A stretch of DNA of 9,386 nucleotides from CAZRIT01 sp964600225 (GTDB lineage: Bacteria; Bacillota; Clostridia; Christensenellales; CAG-138), in contig CAZRIT010000072.1 in the NCBI GenBank assembly GCA_964600225.1, forward strand, positions 1 through 9,386. The letters are read 5' to 3'. Below, one piece after another: positions 1-5,703 of the stretch. The translations under genes were made by a program, and so were the position numbers. Under the pieces are notes generated by a model. That model worked only from the letters and a program-made list of their open reading frames with translations. It had not been told where the DNA came from and did not search any database. Each line of letters opens with the position of its first letter. Position 1 is the first letter of the stretch.

Positions 1-52
1 CCTTCGCGCCGCTGTTGTCCGCGACCTTTAACCTGGTTTGCGGTTGAATCAT
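1..52 (-). CDS. rplN: 50S ribosomal protein L14, N-terminal fragment (cut by window edge)
   Basis: Only the first 17 codons are present; the gene continues past the left edge of the window. The readable peptide, MIQPQTRLKVADNSGAK, is the highly conserved N-terminus of bacterial L14. L14 sits on the 50S interface side, contacts 16S rRNA through bridge B8, and is the docking site of the silencing factor RsfS. The ATG is preceded by a good GGAGGAAC ribosome binding site. It follows rpsQ by 19 nt, the expected order for the S10/spc region, and is presumably co-transcribed with it. Confidence 0.93.
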   Translation of the reverse strand, partial: MIQPQTRLKVADNSGAK

Positions 53-71
53 CTTTCTGTTCCTCCGTTCG

Positions 72-329
72 TTACTTCGCCTTTTCGACGATCTCCACCA
101 CGCGCCATCTCTTATCCTTCGAAATCGGGCGCGTCTCCATGATCTTGACCGTATCGCCGATGCCGCACGCGTTTTCCTCGTCGTGGGCCTTGAACTTTCT
201 TGTGCGGTTGACCATCTTGCCGTACAACGGGTGACGGACCTTGGTCTTGATGGCGACCACGGCGGTCTTATCCATCTTGTCGCTGACAACGATGCCGACG
301 CGGGTTTTGCGATAACCTCTGTTTTCCAT
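72..329 (-). CDS. rpsQ: 30S ribosomal protein S17
   Basis: The 85-residue product is a full-length bacterial S17, an OB-fold primary binder of 16S rRNA helices 7 and 11 in the lower body of the 30S subunit. Recognisable S17 segments are GIVVSDKMDKTAVVAI near the N-terminus, the HPLYGK motif, and the GDTV and ETRPISKDKRWRVVEIV stretches near the C-terminus. The frame is open for 26 more codons upstream, but those read through the end of rpmC. The ATG at 329 was chosen because it gives the family start (MENRGYRKTRVG) and has a GGAGGA ribosome binding site just before it. It lies 22 nt after rpmC and 19 nt before rplN. Confidence 0.96.
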   Translation of the reverse strand: MENRGYRKTRVGIVVSDKMDKTAVVAIKTKVRHPLYGKMVNRTRKFKAHDEENACGIGDTVKIMETRPISKDKRWRVVEIVEKAK

Positions 330-351
330 CTTGCTATGTCCTCCTTCCCGC

Positions 352-555
352 TTACTCGGCAGCCTTGGCCATCTCGCGCTGGCGGAGAATGGTCTTGACC
401 CTGGCAATGTCTTTTTTGCACTCGCTGATGCGCTGCGGGTTGCTCAGCTGTCCCGTTGCCGACTGAAAGCGGAGGTTGAACAGCTCGTTTTTGAGTTCCT
501 TTTCGCGCGCGGTCAGCGCGTCGTTGGTCATATCGCGGAACTTATCAGCCTTCAT
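352..555 (-). CDS. rpmC: 50S ribosomal protein L29
   Basis: This 67-residue protein has the normal length for L29, a two-helix protein near the peptide exit tunnel that, with L23, helps form the docking site for trigger factor and SRP. The diagnostic segment is ELFNLRFQSATGQL followed by NPQRI and DIARVKTILRQRE. The start at 555 gives the usual MKADKFRDM N-terminus; longer in-frame readings run into rplP and are not L29-like. The gene starts 11 nt inside the end of rplP, so translation is probably coupled. The ribosome binding site, a GGGTGG-like stretch inside rplP, is weaker than those of its neighbours, which fits coupling. Confidence 0.95.
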   Translation of the reverse strand: MKADKFRDMTNDALTAREKELKNELFNLRFQSATGQLSNPQRISECKKDIARVKTILRQREMAKAAE

Positions 556-982
556 CGGATTCACCACCCTTTTGCGTTTCCTTCTTGACGACCTTGCACT
601 TGAGCGGCAGCTTATGCATGGCCAGACGCAGCGCCTCGTTGGCGATTTCGGCGTCCACGCCCGCAATTTCAAACATGACTCTGCCGGGCTTTACAACCGC
701 CACCCAGTATTCGGGCGAACCTTTGCCGCTGCCCATGCGGGTTTCTGCGGGCTTTTGCGTAACGGGCTTGTCGGGGAAGATCTTAATCCAGACCTGTCCG
801 CCGCGCTTAATATAACGCGTCATGGCGACACGGGCCGCCTCAATCTGCTGGCTGGTGACCCAGGAAGGCTCCGTTGCGACCAGGCCGTATTCACCGTAGG
901 TGATCTCGTTGCCGCGCAACGCCTTGCCCTTCATGCGGCCGCGGAACACCCTGCGGCGCTTGACTCTCTTCGGCATTAACAT
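545..982 (-). CDS. rplP: 50S ribosomal protein L16
   Basis: The 145-residue product is L16, which organises 23S rRNA around the A-site and helps position the aminoacyl-tRNA elbow. The start MLMPKRVKRRR, the segment QIEAARVAMTRYIKRGG, and the conserved loop RMGSGKGSPEYWVA are characteristic; the loop contains the Arg that is hydroxylated in some proteobacteria. The C-terminal tail (KKETQKGGESDEG) is lysine- and acid-rich. The gene begins 3 nt after the rpsC stop codon, and its GGAAGGGGG ribosome binding site lies inside the last codons of rpsC. Its end overlaps the start of rpmC by 11 nt. Confidence 0.96.
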   Translation of the reverse strand: MLMPKRVKRRRVFRGRMKGKALRGNEITYGEYGLVATEPSWVTSQQIEAARVAMTRYIKRGGQVWIKIFPDKPVTQKPAETRMGSGKGSPEYWVAVVKPGRVMFEIAGVDAEIANEALRLAMHKLPLKCKVVKKETQKGGESDEG

Positions 983-985
983 CGG

Positions 986-1657
986 TTACTTGCCCCCTTC
1001 CTCACGCTTGTCGGAAGCGTTCCGCTTCCCAAGCACTTCGCCTTTGTAGATCCATACCTTGCAGCCGATGCGGCCGTAGGTAGTGTGTGCTTCGGCAAAG
1101 CCGTACTGGATGTCCGCGCGCATGGTCTGCAACGGGATCGATCCATCGTGGTAGCCCTCGACGCGCGCGATTTCCGCGCCGCCCAGGCGGCCTGCGCACA
1201 TGAGCTTGATGCCCTTGACGCTCGGCTTTTGCATGCTGCGGCCCATGGCCTGCTTCATCGCGCGGCGGAAGCTGATGCGCTTCTCGATCTGCGCTGCGAT
1301 GTTCTCGGCGACCAGCTGCGCGTCGGCGTCGGCGTCACGGATCTCCATGATGTTGACGTTGACGTCCTTGCCGATGGCGCCGCGGATATCGGCCTTGATC
1401 GTCTCAATGCCTGCGCCGCCCTTGCCGATGAGCAGACCGGGACGCGAGGTGTAGATGCTCACGGTGATCTTGCCTGCGGCACGGTCGATCTCGATGCGCG
1501 AAATCGACGCCTGGTAATACTTCTTCTTGACGAAATCGCGGATGTTGCGGTCCTCTACCAGGTAATCCGCAAAGTCCTTTTTGGAGGCATACCAACGGGT
1601 ATTCCAATCCCTGATGACGCCAACGCGGAAGCCGTTCGGATTTACTTTCTGACCCAT
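986..1657 (-). CDS. rpsC: 30S ribosomal protein S3
   Basis: This 223-residue protein is full-length S3, located at the mRNA entry tunnel of the 30S head, where with S4 and S5 it helps unwind mRNA. The N-terminus MGQKVNPNGFRVGVIRDW is typical. A type II KH domain follows, with its GKGG loop at residues 78-81 (GLLIGKGGAGIE). The C-terminal S3 domain contains the conserved GRLGGAEIAR and GRIGCKVWIYKGEVL stretches. The C-terminal tail is short and charged. A GGGAGG sequence lies 13 nt before the ATG, somewhat far, with a secondary TAAGG right next to it. The gap to rplV upstream is 19 nt and to rplP downstream is 3 nt. Confidence 0.97.
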   Translation of the reverse strand: MGQKVNPNGFRVGVIRDWNTRWYASKKDFADYLVEDRNIRDFVKKKYYQASISRIEIDRAAGKITVSIYTSRPGLLIGKGGAGIETIKADIRGAIGKDVNVNIMEIRDADADAQLVAENIAAQIEKRISFRRAMKQAMGRSMQKPSVKGIKLMCAGRLGGAEIARVEGYHDGSIPLQTMRADIQYGFAEAHTTYGRIGCKVWIYKGEVLGKRNASDKREEGGK

Positions 1658-1676
1658 ACCTTACTCTCTGCCTCCC

Positions 1677-2063
1677 TTACTTTGCCTGATCCAGGACGAT
1701 GGTGATGTGGCTGCTGCGCTTGCGAATGCGGGACGCGCGGCCGTGCGATCTGGCACGGAACCGCATCAGAGTCGGTCCCTGATTGGCATACACCTCTGCA
1801 ACATACAAATCGTCGCGGTTCATATCCAGGTTGTTCTCCGCATTGGCCACTGCGCTGTTGAGCAGCTTTGCCACGGGTTCCGTGGCGGCCTTGGGCGTGT
1901 AACGGAGGATTGCCTCCGCCTCCCTGACGCTCTTGCCGCGGATCAGGTCGATGACCGACTTGACCTTGCGGGAGCTGATGCGGATATACTTCGCGGTTGC
2001 GTGCGGACGCTTATCGGCGTTCTCGCGGCGCTGCGCTGCTTTTTCTCTCGATCTGGTAGCCAT
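1677..2063 (-). CDS. rplV: 50S ribosomal protein L22 with basic N-terminal extension
   Basis: This 128-residue L22 is longer than the usual 110-115 residues because of about 18 extra basic, Arg/Lys-rich residues at the N-terminus (MATRSREKAAQRRENADKR). The globular core begins near residue 20 with the AKYIRISSRKVK segment. The C-terminal half holds the beta-hairpin that lines the exit tunnel, with the signature GPTLMRFRARSHGRASRIRKR ending in SHITIV. L22 binds all domains of 23S rRNA and, with L4, forms the tunnel constriction, where macrolide-resistance changes occur. Similar extensions are familiar in clostridial L22 proteins, so this looks like a lineage trait and not a fusion. A GGAGGAAC site precedes the ATG and overlaps the rpsS stop region. 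Confidence 0.95.
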   Translation of the reverse strand: MATRSREKAAQRRENADKRPHATAKYIRISSRKVKSVIDLIRGKSVREAEAILRYTPKAATEPVAKLLNSAVANAENNLDMNRDDLYVAEVYANQGPTLMRFRARSHGRASRIRKRSSHITIVLDQAK

Positions 2064-2078
2064 CTAATACGTTCCTCC

Positions 2079-2360
2079 TTACTTGGCGCTCGTGGACTTC
2101 TCGGAGCCCCGGTGTCCTCTGAACGTACGCGTCGGTGCGAATTCGCCCAGCTTGTGGCCGACCATCTCCTCGGTAACGTACACGGGGACGTGCTTGCGGC
2201 CGTCATGCACCGCGATCGTGTGGCCAACCATCTGCGGGAAAATGGTGGAGGCGCGCGACCAGGTCTTTACGACGGTCTTTTTGCCGCTGGCATTCATGGC
2301 TTCGATACGGGCCAGCAGGCGTTCGCTGACAAACGGTCCTTTTTTGATCGATCTGCTCAT
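2079..2360 (-). CDS. rpsS: 30S ribosomal protein S19
   Basis: The 93-residue product is S19, a 30S head protein that forms a complex with S13 and makes intersubunit bridges near the A-site finger. Conserved segments are MSRSIKKGPFV at the start, the central WSRASTIFPQMVGHTIAVH, and HKLGEFAPTRTFRGH near the end. The frame stays open upstream into rplB, but the ATG at 2360 gives the exact family start and has an AAGGAG site in front of it, so it is taken as the true start. The stop codon lies right before the ribosome binding site of rplV, 15 nt upstream of that gene's ATG. Confidence 0.96.
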   Translation of the reverse strand: MSRSIKKGPFVSERLLARIEAMNASGKKTVVKTWSRASTIFPQMVGHTIAVHDGRKHVPVYVTEEMVGHKLGEFAPTRTFRGHRGSEKSTSAK

Positions 2361-2383
2361 TTGCTTTCTCCTTTCCCTTTCCC

Positions 2384-3217
2384 TTATTTGCCGCCGCGTC
2401 TGCAAACGATATACTTGCTCGACGGGTTCTTCTTCCTGCGCGTCTTGTAACCGAGCGCGGGCTTGCCCCACGGGGTGACCGGGCCGGGACGGCCGATGGG
2501 CGATTTGCCCTCGCCGCCGCCGAGCGGGTGATCGCAGGGGTTCATGACCGAGCCGCGGACCGTCGGACGGACGCCCATGTGGCGCTTGCGGCCTGCTTTA
2601 CCAATCTGGATGTTCTGGTGATCGATGTTGCCGACCTGGCCGATGGTCGCTTTGGCGCTGAGCGGAATCAGGCGAACCTCGCCGCTGGGCAGACGCACCT
2701 GGGCGTACTTGCCTTCCTTGGCCATCAGCTGCGCGGCGTTGCCCGCCGAGCGGACCAGCTGCGCGCCCTTGCCGGGCTTGAGCTCGATGCAGTGGATCAT
2801 GGTGCCCACGGGGATACTTTTCACAGGCATGGCGTTGCCGACCTTGATGTCGACCGCTTCGCCGGAGACGACCGCGTCGCCCACGTTCAGCCCCAGCGGC
2901 GCAATGATGTAGCGCTTTTCGCCGTCTGCATAGTGCAGCAGTGCGATGTTGGCCGAGCGGTTGGGGTCGTACTCGATGGAGAATACCTTTGCGGGTACGT
3001 CGTCCTTGTTGCGCTTGAAGTCGATGATGCGGTACTTCCTGCGCGCGCCGCCGCCCTGGTGGCGCACGGTGATCTTGCCGCTGTTGTTGCGGCCCGCCTG
3101 ACCGCGAAGGTCCTCGGTGAGCGACTTTTCGGGGGTGGTGCGCGTGATCTCGTCGAATGCGGAGACCGTCATACCGCGCTGACCCGGCGTTGTCGGATTG
3201 ATCTTGCGAATTGCCAT
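2384..3217 (-). CDS. rplB: 50S ribosomal protein L2
   Basis: This 277-residue protein is L2, needed for subunit association and for organising the peptidyl transferase region. Visible L2 landmarks are GRNNSGKITVRHQGGG (about residues 42-57), YDPNRSANIAL (83-93), IPVGTMIHCIELKPGKG (135-151), and the C-terminal GVRPTVRG and MNPCDHPLGGGEGK region (215-238). The His that corresponds to E. coli His229 is present at 230. The second His of the usual DHPHGGGE motif is replaced by Leu232 (codon CTC). The stretch IGRPGPVTPWGKPALG is typical of Bacillota. The start has an AAGGAGG site 5-6 nt upstream. It lies 11 nt after rplW and 23 nt before rpsS. Confidence 0.97.
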   Translation of the reverse strand: MAIRKINPTTPGQRGMTVSAFDEITRTTPEKSLTEDLRGQAGRNNSGKITVRHQGGGARRKYRIIDFKRNKDDVPAKVFSIEYDPNRSANIALLHYADGEKRYIIAPLGLNVGDAVVSGEAVDIKVGNAMPVKSIPVGTMIHCIELKPGKGAQLVRSAGNAAQLMAKEGKYAQVRLPSGEVRLIPLSAKATIGQVGNIDHQNIQIGKAGRKRHMGVRPTVRGSVMNPCDHPLGGGEGKSPIGRPGPVTPWGKPALGYKTRRKKNPSSKYIVCRRGGK

Positions 3218-3228
3218 TGTCAGCCTCC

Positions 3229-3525
3229 TTACTGGGAAATGCTGTCGAAGAACTCAATACCCTTGGAATCCTTCTTCAGCTTCACATAAGCCTTTTTGCT
3301 CGAAGCGGTGCGGCCCACATGGATGCCCTGACGGCGCTTTTTGCCATCGGCGTTCACCGTGTTGACGCTTTCGACCTTGACGCCGAATACCTCTTCCACC
3401 GCGTTCTTGATCTCGATCTTGTTGGCGCGCTTGTCCACCTCAAACGTGTAGACCTTCGACGGAAGGTGATCGTAGCTCTTTTCCGTCAGAATCGGCTTTT
3501 TGATGATATCGTATGCGCTCTTCAT
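3229..3525 (-). CDS. rplW: 50S ribosomal protein L23
   Basis: The 98-residue product is L23, which sits at the rim of the peptide exit tunnel and anchors trigger factor and SRP. It opens with the typical DIIKKPILTEKS motif, continues with TFEVDKRANKIEIKNAVEEVF, and has the basic loop KKRRQG near residue 62-67 followed by the beta-strand segment KKAYVKL. The start codon shares one nucleotide with the rplD stop (TGATG), so the two genes are probably translationally coupled. A strong GGAGGTG ribosome binding site lies inside the end of rplD. A longer open frame upstream merely shadows rplD and was rejected. Confidence 0.95.
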   Translation of the reverse strand: MKSAYDIIKKPILTEKSYDHLPSKVYTFEVDKRANKIEIKNAVEEVFGVKVESVNTVNADGKKRRQGIHVGRTASSKKAYVKLKKDSKGIEFFDSISQ

Positions 3526-4145
3526 CAGGCGTACACCTCCTCGATCTTTTTGGCCGCATCCTTGGTGAGGATGAGCTTGTTGTACTTGAGAATTTCGTAC
3601 ACGTTGAGCGTGCCCACCAGCGTGGTCTTGACGCCGGGGATGTTGGCCGCCGCGCGCTCGACCGTTGCGTCGCTTTCGGGCAGCACGATCAGCGCCTTTT
3701 CCACGTCGACCGCCTTGAGCACCTTGACCATCTCGCGGGTCTTGGCCTCGGGCAGGTTGAGGACGTCGAACAGCACGACGTCGTTGCCGACGACCTTGCT
3801 CGACAGCGCCGACTTCATGGCCAGACGCTTGACCTTCTTGTTGACGCGCACGGTATAATCGCGGGGCTTGGGCGCAAACACCACGCCGCCATGCCGCCAC
3901 TGGGGCGAGCGGGTGGAACCCTGACGGGCACGGCCTGTGCCCTTTTGGCGCCACGGCTTGATGCCGCCGCCGCGGACTTCCGCACGGGTCAATGCGCTCT
4001 GCGTGCCCTGACGGCAGTTGGCCAGATGCGCCTTGACGACCTCGTGCAGGACATATTCGTTCACGGGCTGTCCGAATACGGCTTCGGAAAGCTCATAATC
4101 GCCGACCTGTTTGCCGGTGATATCGATAACTGCAACCTTAGGCAT
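3525..4145 (-). CDS. rplD: 50S ribosomal protein L4
   Basis: This 206-residue protein is L4, which binds 23S rRNA domain I and sends an extended loop into the exit tunnel. That loop lies at about residues 45-100 and carries the signature KPWRQKGTGRARQGSTRSPQW. It ends in RHGGVVFAPKPRDY, where many bacteria have a third Gly in place of the His. In E. coli L4 also represses its own operon by binding the S10 leader; whether it does so here cannot be told from sequence, but a structured leader is present upstream of rpsJ. The start has a GGAGGA site. The stop overlaps the start of rplW by one nucleotide. Confidence 0.96.
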   Translation of the reverse strand: MPKVAVIDITGKQVGDYELSEAVFGQPVNEYVLHEVVKAHLANCRQGTQSALTRAEVRGGGIKPWRQKGTGRARQGSTRSPQWRHGGVVFAPKPRDYTVRVNKKVKRLAMKSALSSKVVGNDVVLFDVLNLPEAKTREMVKVLKAVDVEKALIVLPESDATVERAAANIPGVKTTLVGTLNVYEILKYNKLILTKDAAKKIEEVYA

Positions 4146-4159
4146 GTTGGCTTCCTCCT

Positions 4160-4786
4160 TTACTTGACGCTGCTCTTGACAGCGACCACGCCGCCCTTGG
4201 GGCCGGGGATGGCGCCACGAATGAGCAGCAGGTTACGTTCGGCGTCCACGCGTACGATCTCGAGGTTCTGCACGGTGACGTTCTCGGCGCCCATATGGCC
4301 GGGCAGGTTCTTGGTCTTGAACACGCGCGACGGGCTGGAGCAAGCGCTCATGGCGCCGACTCTGCGGTGATAGTGAGAACCGTGGGTCATGCGGCCGCGG
4401 GCCTGGTTGTGACGCTTGATGACGCCCTGGAAGCCTTTGCCCTTGCTGCGCCCGGACACATCGACCTTGTCGCCCTCGGCGAACAGATCGGCCTTGATGA
4501 CCTGGCCGACTTCATAGGAGGCGGCGTCTTCGAGTTTGAACTCCTTCAGATAACGGAGGGGCTTGACGCCAGCTTTGGCACAGTGACCCTGTTCCGGCTT
4601 GCTGATGAGCTTTTCGCGGACTTGGCAAAAGCCGATCTGCACGGCTTCATATCCGTCGGTACCTTCTGTTTTTTTCTGGACTACGGGGCAGGGACCGGCT
4701 TCTATGACTGTCACTGGGATCATGGTACCGTCAGAACGGAACATCTGCGTCATACCGATCTTTTTGCCCAAAATGGCTTTCTTCAT
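4160..4786 (-). CDS. rplC: 50S ribosomal protein L3
   Basis: The 208-residue product is L3, a 50S protein whose long loop reaches toward the peptidyl transferase centre. It starts with MKKAILGKKIGMTQMF, the conserved L3 opening. It has the central motif GKGFQGVIKRH (about residues 116-126) and the loop region RMTHGSHYHRRVGAM followed by CSSPSRVFK. The PGHMG and TVQNLEIVRVD motifs near the C-terminus are also typical. Expression is supported by a GGAGGT site a few nucleotides before the ATG. It is separated from rpsJ by 16 nt and from rplD by 14 nt. Confidence 0.97.
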   Translation of the reverse strand: MKKAILGKKIGMTQMFRSDGTMIPVTVIEAGPCPVVQKKTEGTDGYEAVQIGFCQVREKLISKPEQGHCAKAGVKPLRYLKEFKLEDAASYEVGQVIKADLFAEGDKVDVSGRSKGKGFQGVIKRHNQARGRMTHGSHYHRRVGAMSACSSPSRVFKTKNLPGHMGAENVTVQNLEIVRVDAERNLLLIRGAIPGPKGGVVAVKSSVK

Positions 4787-4802
4787 GGTTTACCTCCGAT
4801 GT

Positions 4803-5108
4803 TTACAGTTTGATCTCGATGTCGACACCGGCGGGCAGATCGAGCTTCATCAGCGCGTCCACGGTTTTGCTGGACGGCTGGAGGATGTCGATCAGGCGCT
4901 TATGCGTGCGCATCTCGAATTGCTCACGGGAATCCTTATACTTGTGGGTTGCGCGGAGAATGGTGACAATCTCCTTTTCCGTGGGCAGGGGGATCGGGCC
5001 GCTGACCTGCGCGCCCGTTCTCTTGGCGGTTTCGACGATCTTTTCGGCGCTCTGGTCGATCAGACTGTTTTCGTACGCCTTGAGCTTAATGCGGATACGG
5101 TTTGCCAT
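4803..5108 (-). CDS. rpsJ: 30S ribosomal protein S10 / NusE
   Basis: This 101-residue protein is S10, a 30S head protein that also acts as transcription elongation factor NusE with NusB in rRNA antitermination. The sequence is nearly the bacterial consensus: LIDQSAEKIVETAKRTGAQV, then GPIPLPTEKEIVTILRA, HKYKDSREQFEMRTHKRLID, and the C-terminal DLPAGVDIEIKL. It is the first gene of the ribosomal protein operon. The ATG follows a strong GGAGGAAAC site. No tuf, fusA or rpsL gene precedes it, as one finds upstream in many Bacillota; instead a non-coding leader and a barstar-like gene are found there. Confidence 0.97.
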   Translation of the reverse strand: MANRIRIKLKAYENSLIDQSAEKIVETAKRTGAQVSGPIPLPTEKEIVTILRATHKYKDSREQFEMRTHKRLIDILQPSSKTVDALMKLDLPAGVDIEIKL

Positions 5109-5141
5109 ATTATTTGTTTCCTCCTTCGTTGATGGGGCGAT

Positions 5142-5263
5142 ACACAGAGCCGTGTGTTTCCTTCTTCATAATGCATGCGACGGCTTTGGCCGACGCAATT
5201 GCAATCGTTTGGGACTGCACGATGAACCGTGTGACCCGCCCGCGTCCCATTGGACGTCGGGTC
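5142..5263 (-). promoter_or_regulatory. Three predicted hairpins in the rpsJ 5' leader
   Basis: Read as minus-strand RNA, three inverted repeats follow each other. At 5263-5233 an outer 6-bp stem (GACCCG/CGGGTC) encloses a 5-bp stem (CGTCC/GGACG) with a 4-nt loop and an asymmetric internal loop. At 5196-5177 GCGTCGGC pairs with GCCGTCGC (one mismatch) around a CAAA loop. At 5157-5142 ACACA pairs with TGTGT. None is followed by a T tract, so they are not plain terminators. The leader may be structured for regulation, as the S10 leader bound by L4 is in E. coli, but no specific L4 target could be recognised by eye. Confidence 0.4.
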
Positions 5264-5355
5264 TGAGCGGAAATTACCCGGATGGCAGAACCGGCAACCT
5301 CCCGTTCATCCCTGTTTGCGCGCGCAAAGAGTACCTTTACGGCGCGAACTCGTAC

Positions 5356-5384
5356 AGTTTACAATACGGTCATGATAATTGCAA
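5356..5384 (-). promoter_or_regulatory. Weak promoter candidate for the S10 operon
   Basis: On the minus strand TTGCAA (5384-5379) and TAAACT (5361-5356) are separated by 17 nt. Each box matches the sigma-A consensus in four of six positions. If used, the transcript would start near 5349 and carry a leader of about 240 nt before rpsJ. The spacing is ideal but both boxes are imperfect, and other AT-rich hexamers nearby (for example TATCAT at 5377-5372) cannot be excluded. Confidence 0.35.
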
Positions 5385-5419
5385 GACTTTTTTTCGGAAA
5401 ATGCAAGATTTTCTGCGGC

Positions 5420-5698
5420 TTAGCGGCCCGGCCGCACCTCGACGGTCAAATTGGGGTTAACGGCCGAGGCGGCGACCAATACCGCGACGAGGCGTTTGCC
5501 GTAATCATCGGGAATTCGGTCGAGACGCGCAGCGTGTTTCAGCACAATCTCCGTCGGTTCGCCGACGTCGCCCAGGCAGTCGTACAGCGCGTCCAGGTTA
5601 TTGCCGTAATAATCGGGCAGGCGGAGCCTGCGTCTCAGGTGCCTGTGCGCGCGCTCCCTGGTGGTCATAAAATAACCGTTTAAACGAACTTTCTTCAT
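5420..5698 (-). CDS. Barstar-family ribonuclease inhibitor
   Basis: The 92-residue protein matches barstar (about 90 residues) end to end. It starts KKVRLNG, like KKAVING in barstar, and carries the signature LPDYYGNNLDALYDCL at residues 27-42. Barstar residues that contact barnase, Tyr29, Asn33, Asp35 and Asp39, are present as Tyr30, Asn34, Asp36 and Asp40. Trp38 is Tyr39, Trp44 aligns with Val45, and by hand alignment Glu76 is Ala76. There is no signal peptide, so it should act in the cytoplasm, blocking the active site of the RNase encoded next to it before export. Its ATG is 5 nt after the RNase stop, with a GAGGAA ribosome binding site inside the RNase gene, so the pair is co-expressed. 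The N-terminal half is unusually Arg-rich (residues 14-26), unlike classical barstar. Confidence 0.92.
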   Translation of the reverse strand: MKKVRLNGYFMTTRERAHRHLRRRLRLPDYYGNNLDALYDCLGDVGEPTEIVLKHAARLDRIPDDYGKRLVAVLVAASAVNPNLTVEVRPGR

Positions 5699-5703
5699 AT
5701 TAT

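Larger units (their letters stand above)
5109..5419 (-). other. Non-coding leader region of the S10 operon
   Basis: This 311-bp stretch lies between the barstar-like gene and rpsJ and contains no convincing gene on either strand. On the minus strand it holds a weak promoter candidate near its upstream end, a pair of TGCAAGA repeats 22 bp apart (5380-5386 and 5402-5408), three potential RNA hairpins between 5142 and 5263, and the rpsJ ribosome binding site. Open frames across it are short or lack a start with a ribosome binding site. Its size and predicted structure suit an untranslated leader. A clear rho-independent terminator for the upstream genes was not seen. Confidence 0.7.

Noticed and set aside
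1085..3289. Plus-strand open frames opposite the ribosomal protein genes (for example 1085-1705, 1707-2450, 2528-3289)
   Set aside because: They are shadows of highly conserved minus-strand genes with high third-position GC. None shows domain motifs or a start with a good ribosome binding site.
5274..5309. An 11-codon open frame in the rpsJ leader as a leader peptide
   Set aside because: It has no properly spaced ribosome binding site, no runs of regulatory codons, and does not overlap the hairpins in an attenuator-like way.
5390..5437. Terminator for the barstar-like gene made of GC-rich inverted repeats around its stop codon and the GAAAAT/ATTTTC hairpin
   Set aside because: On the minus strand these are followed by an A run and mixed sequence, with no T tract. 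The hairpins may form but do not look like an intrinsic terminator.
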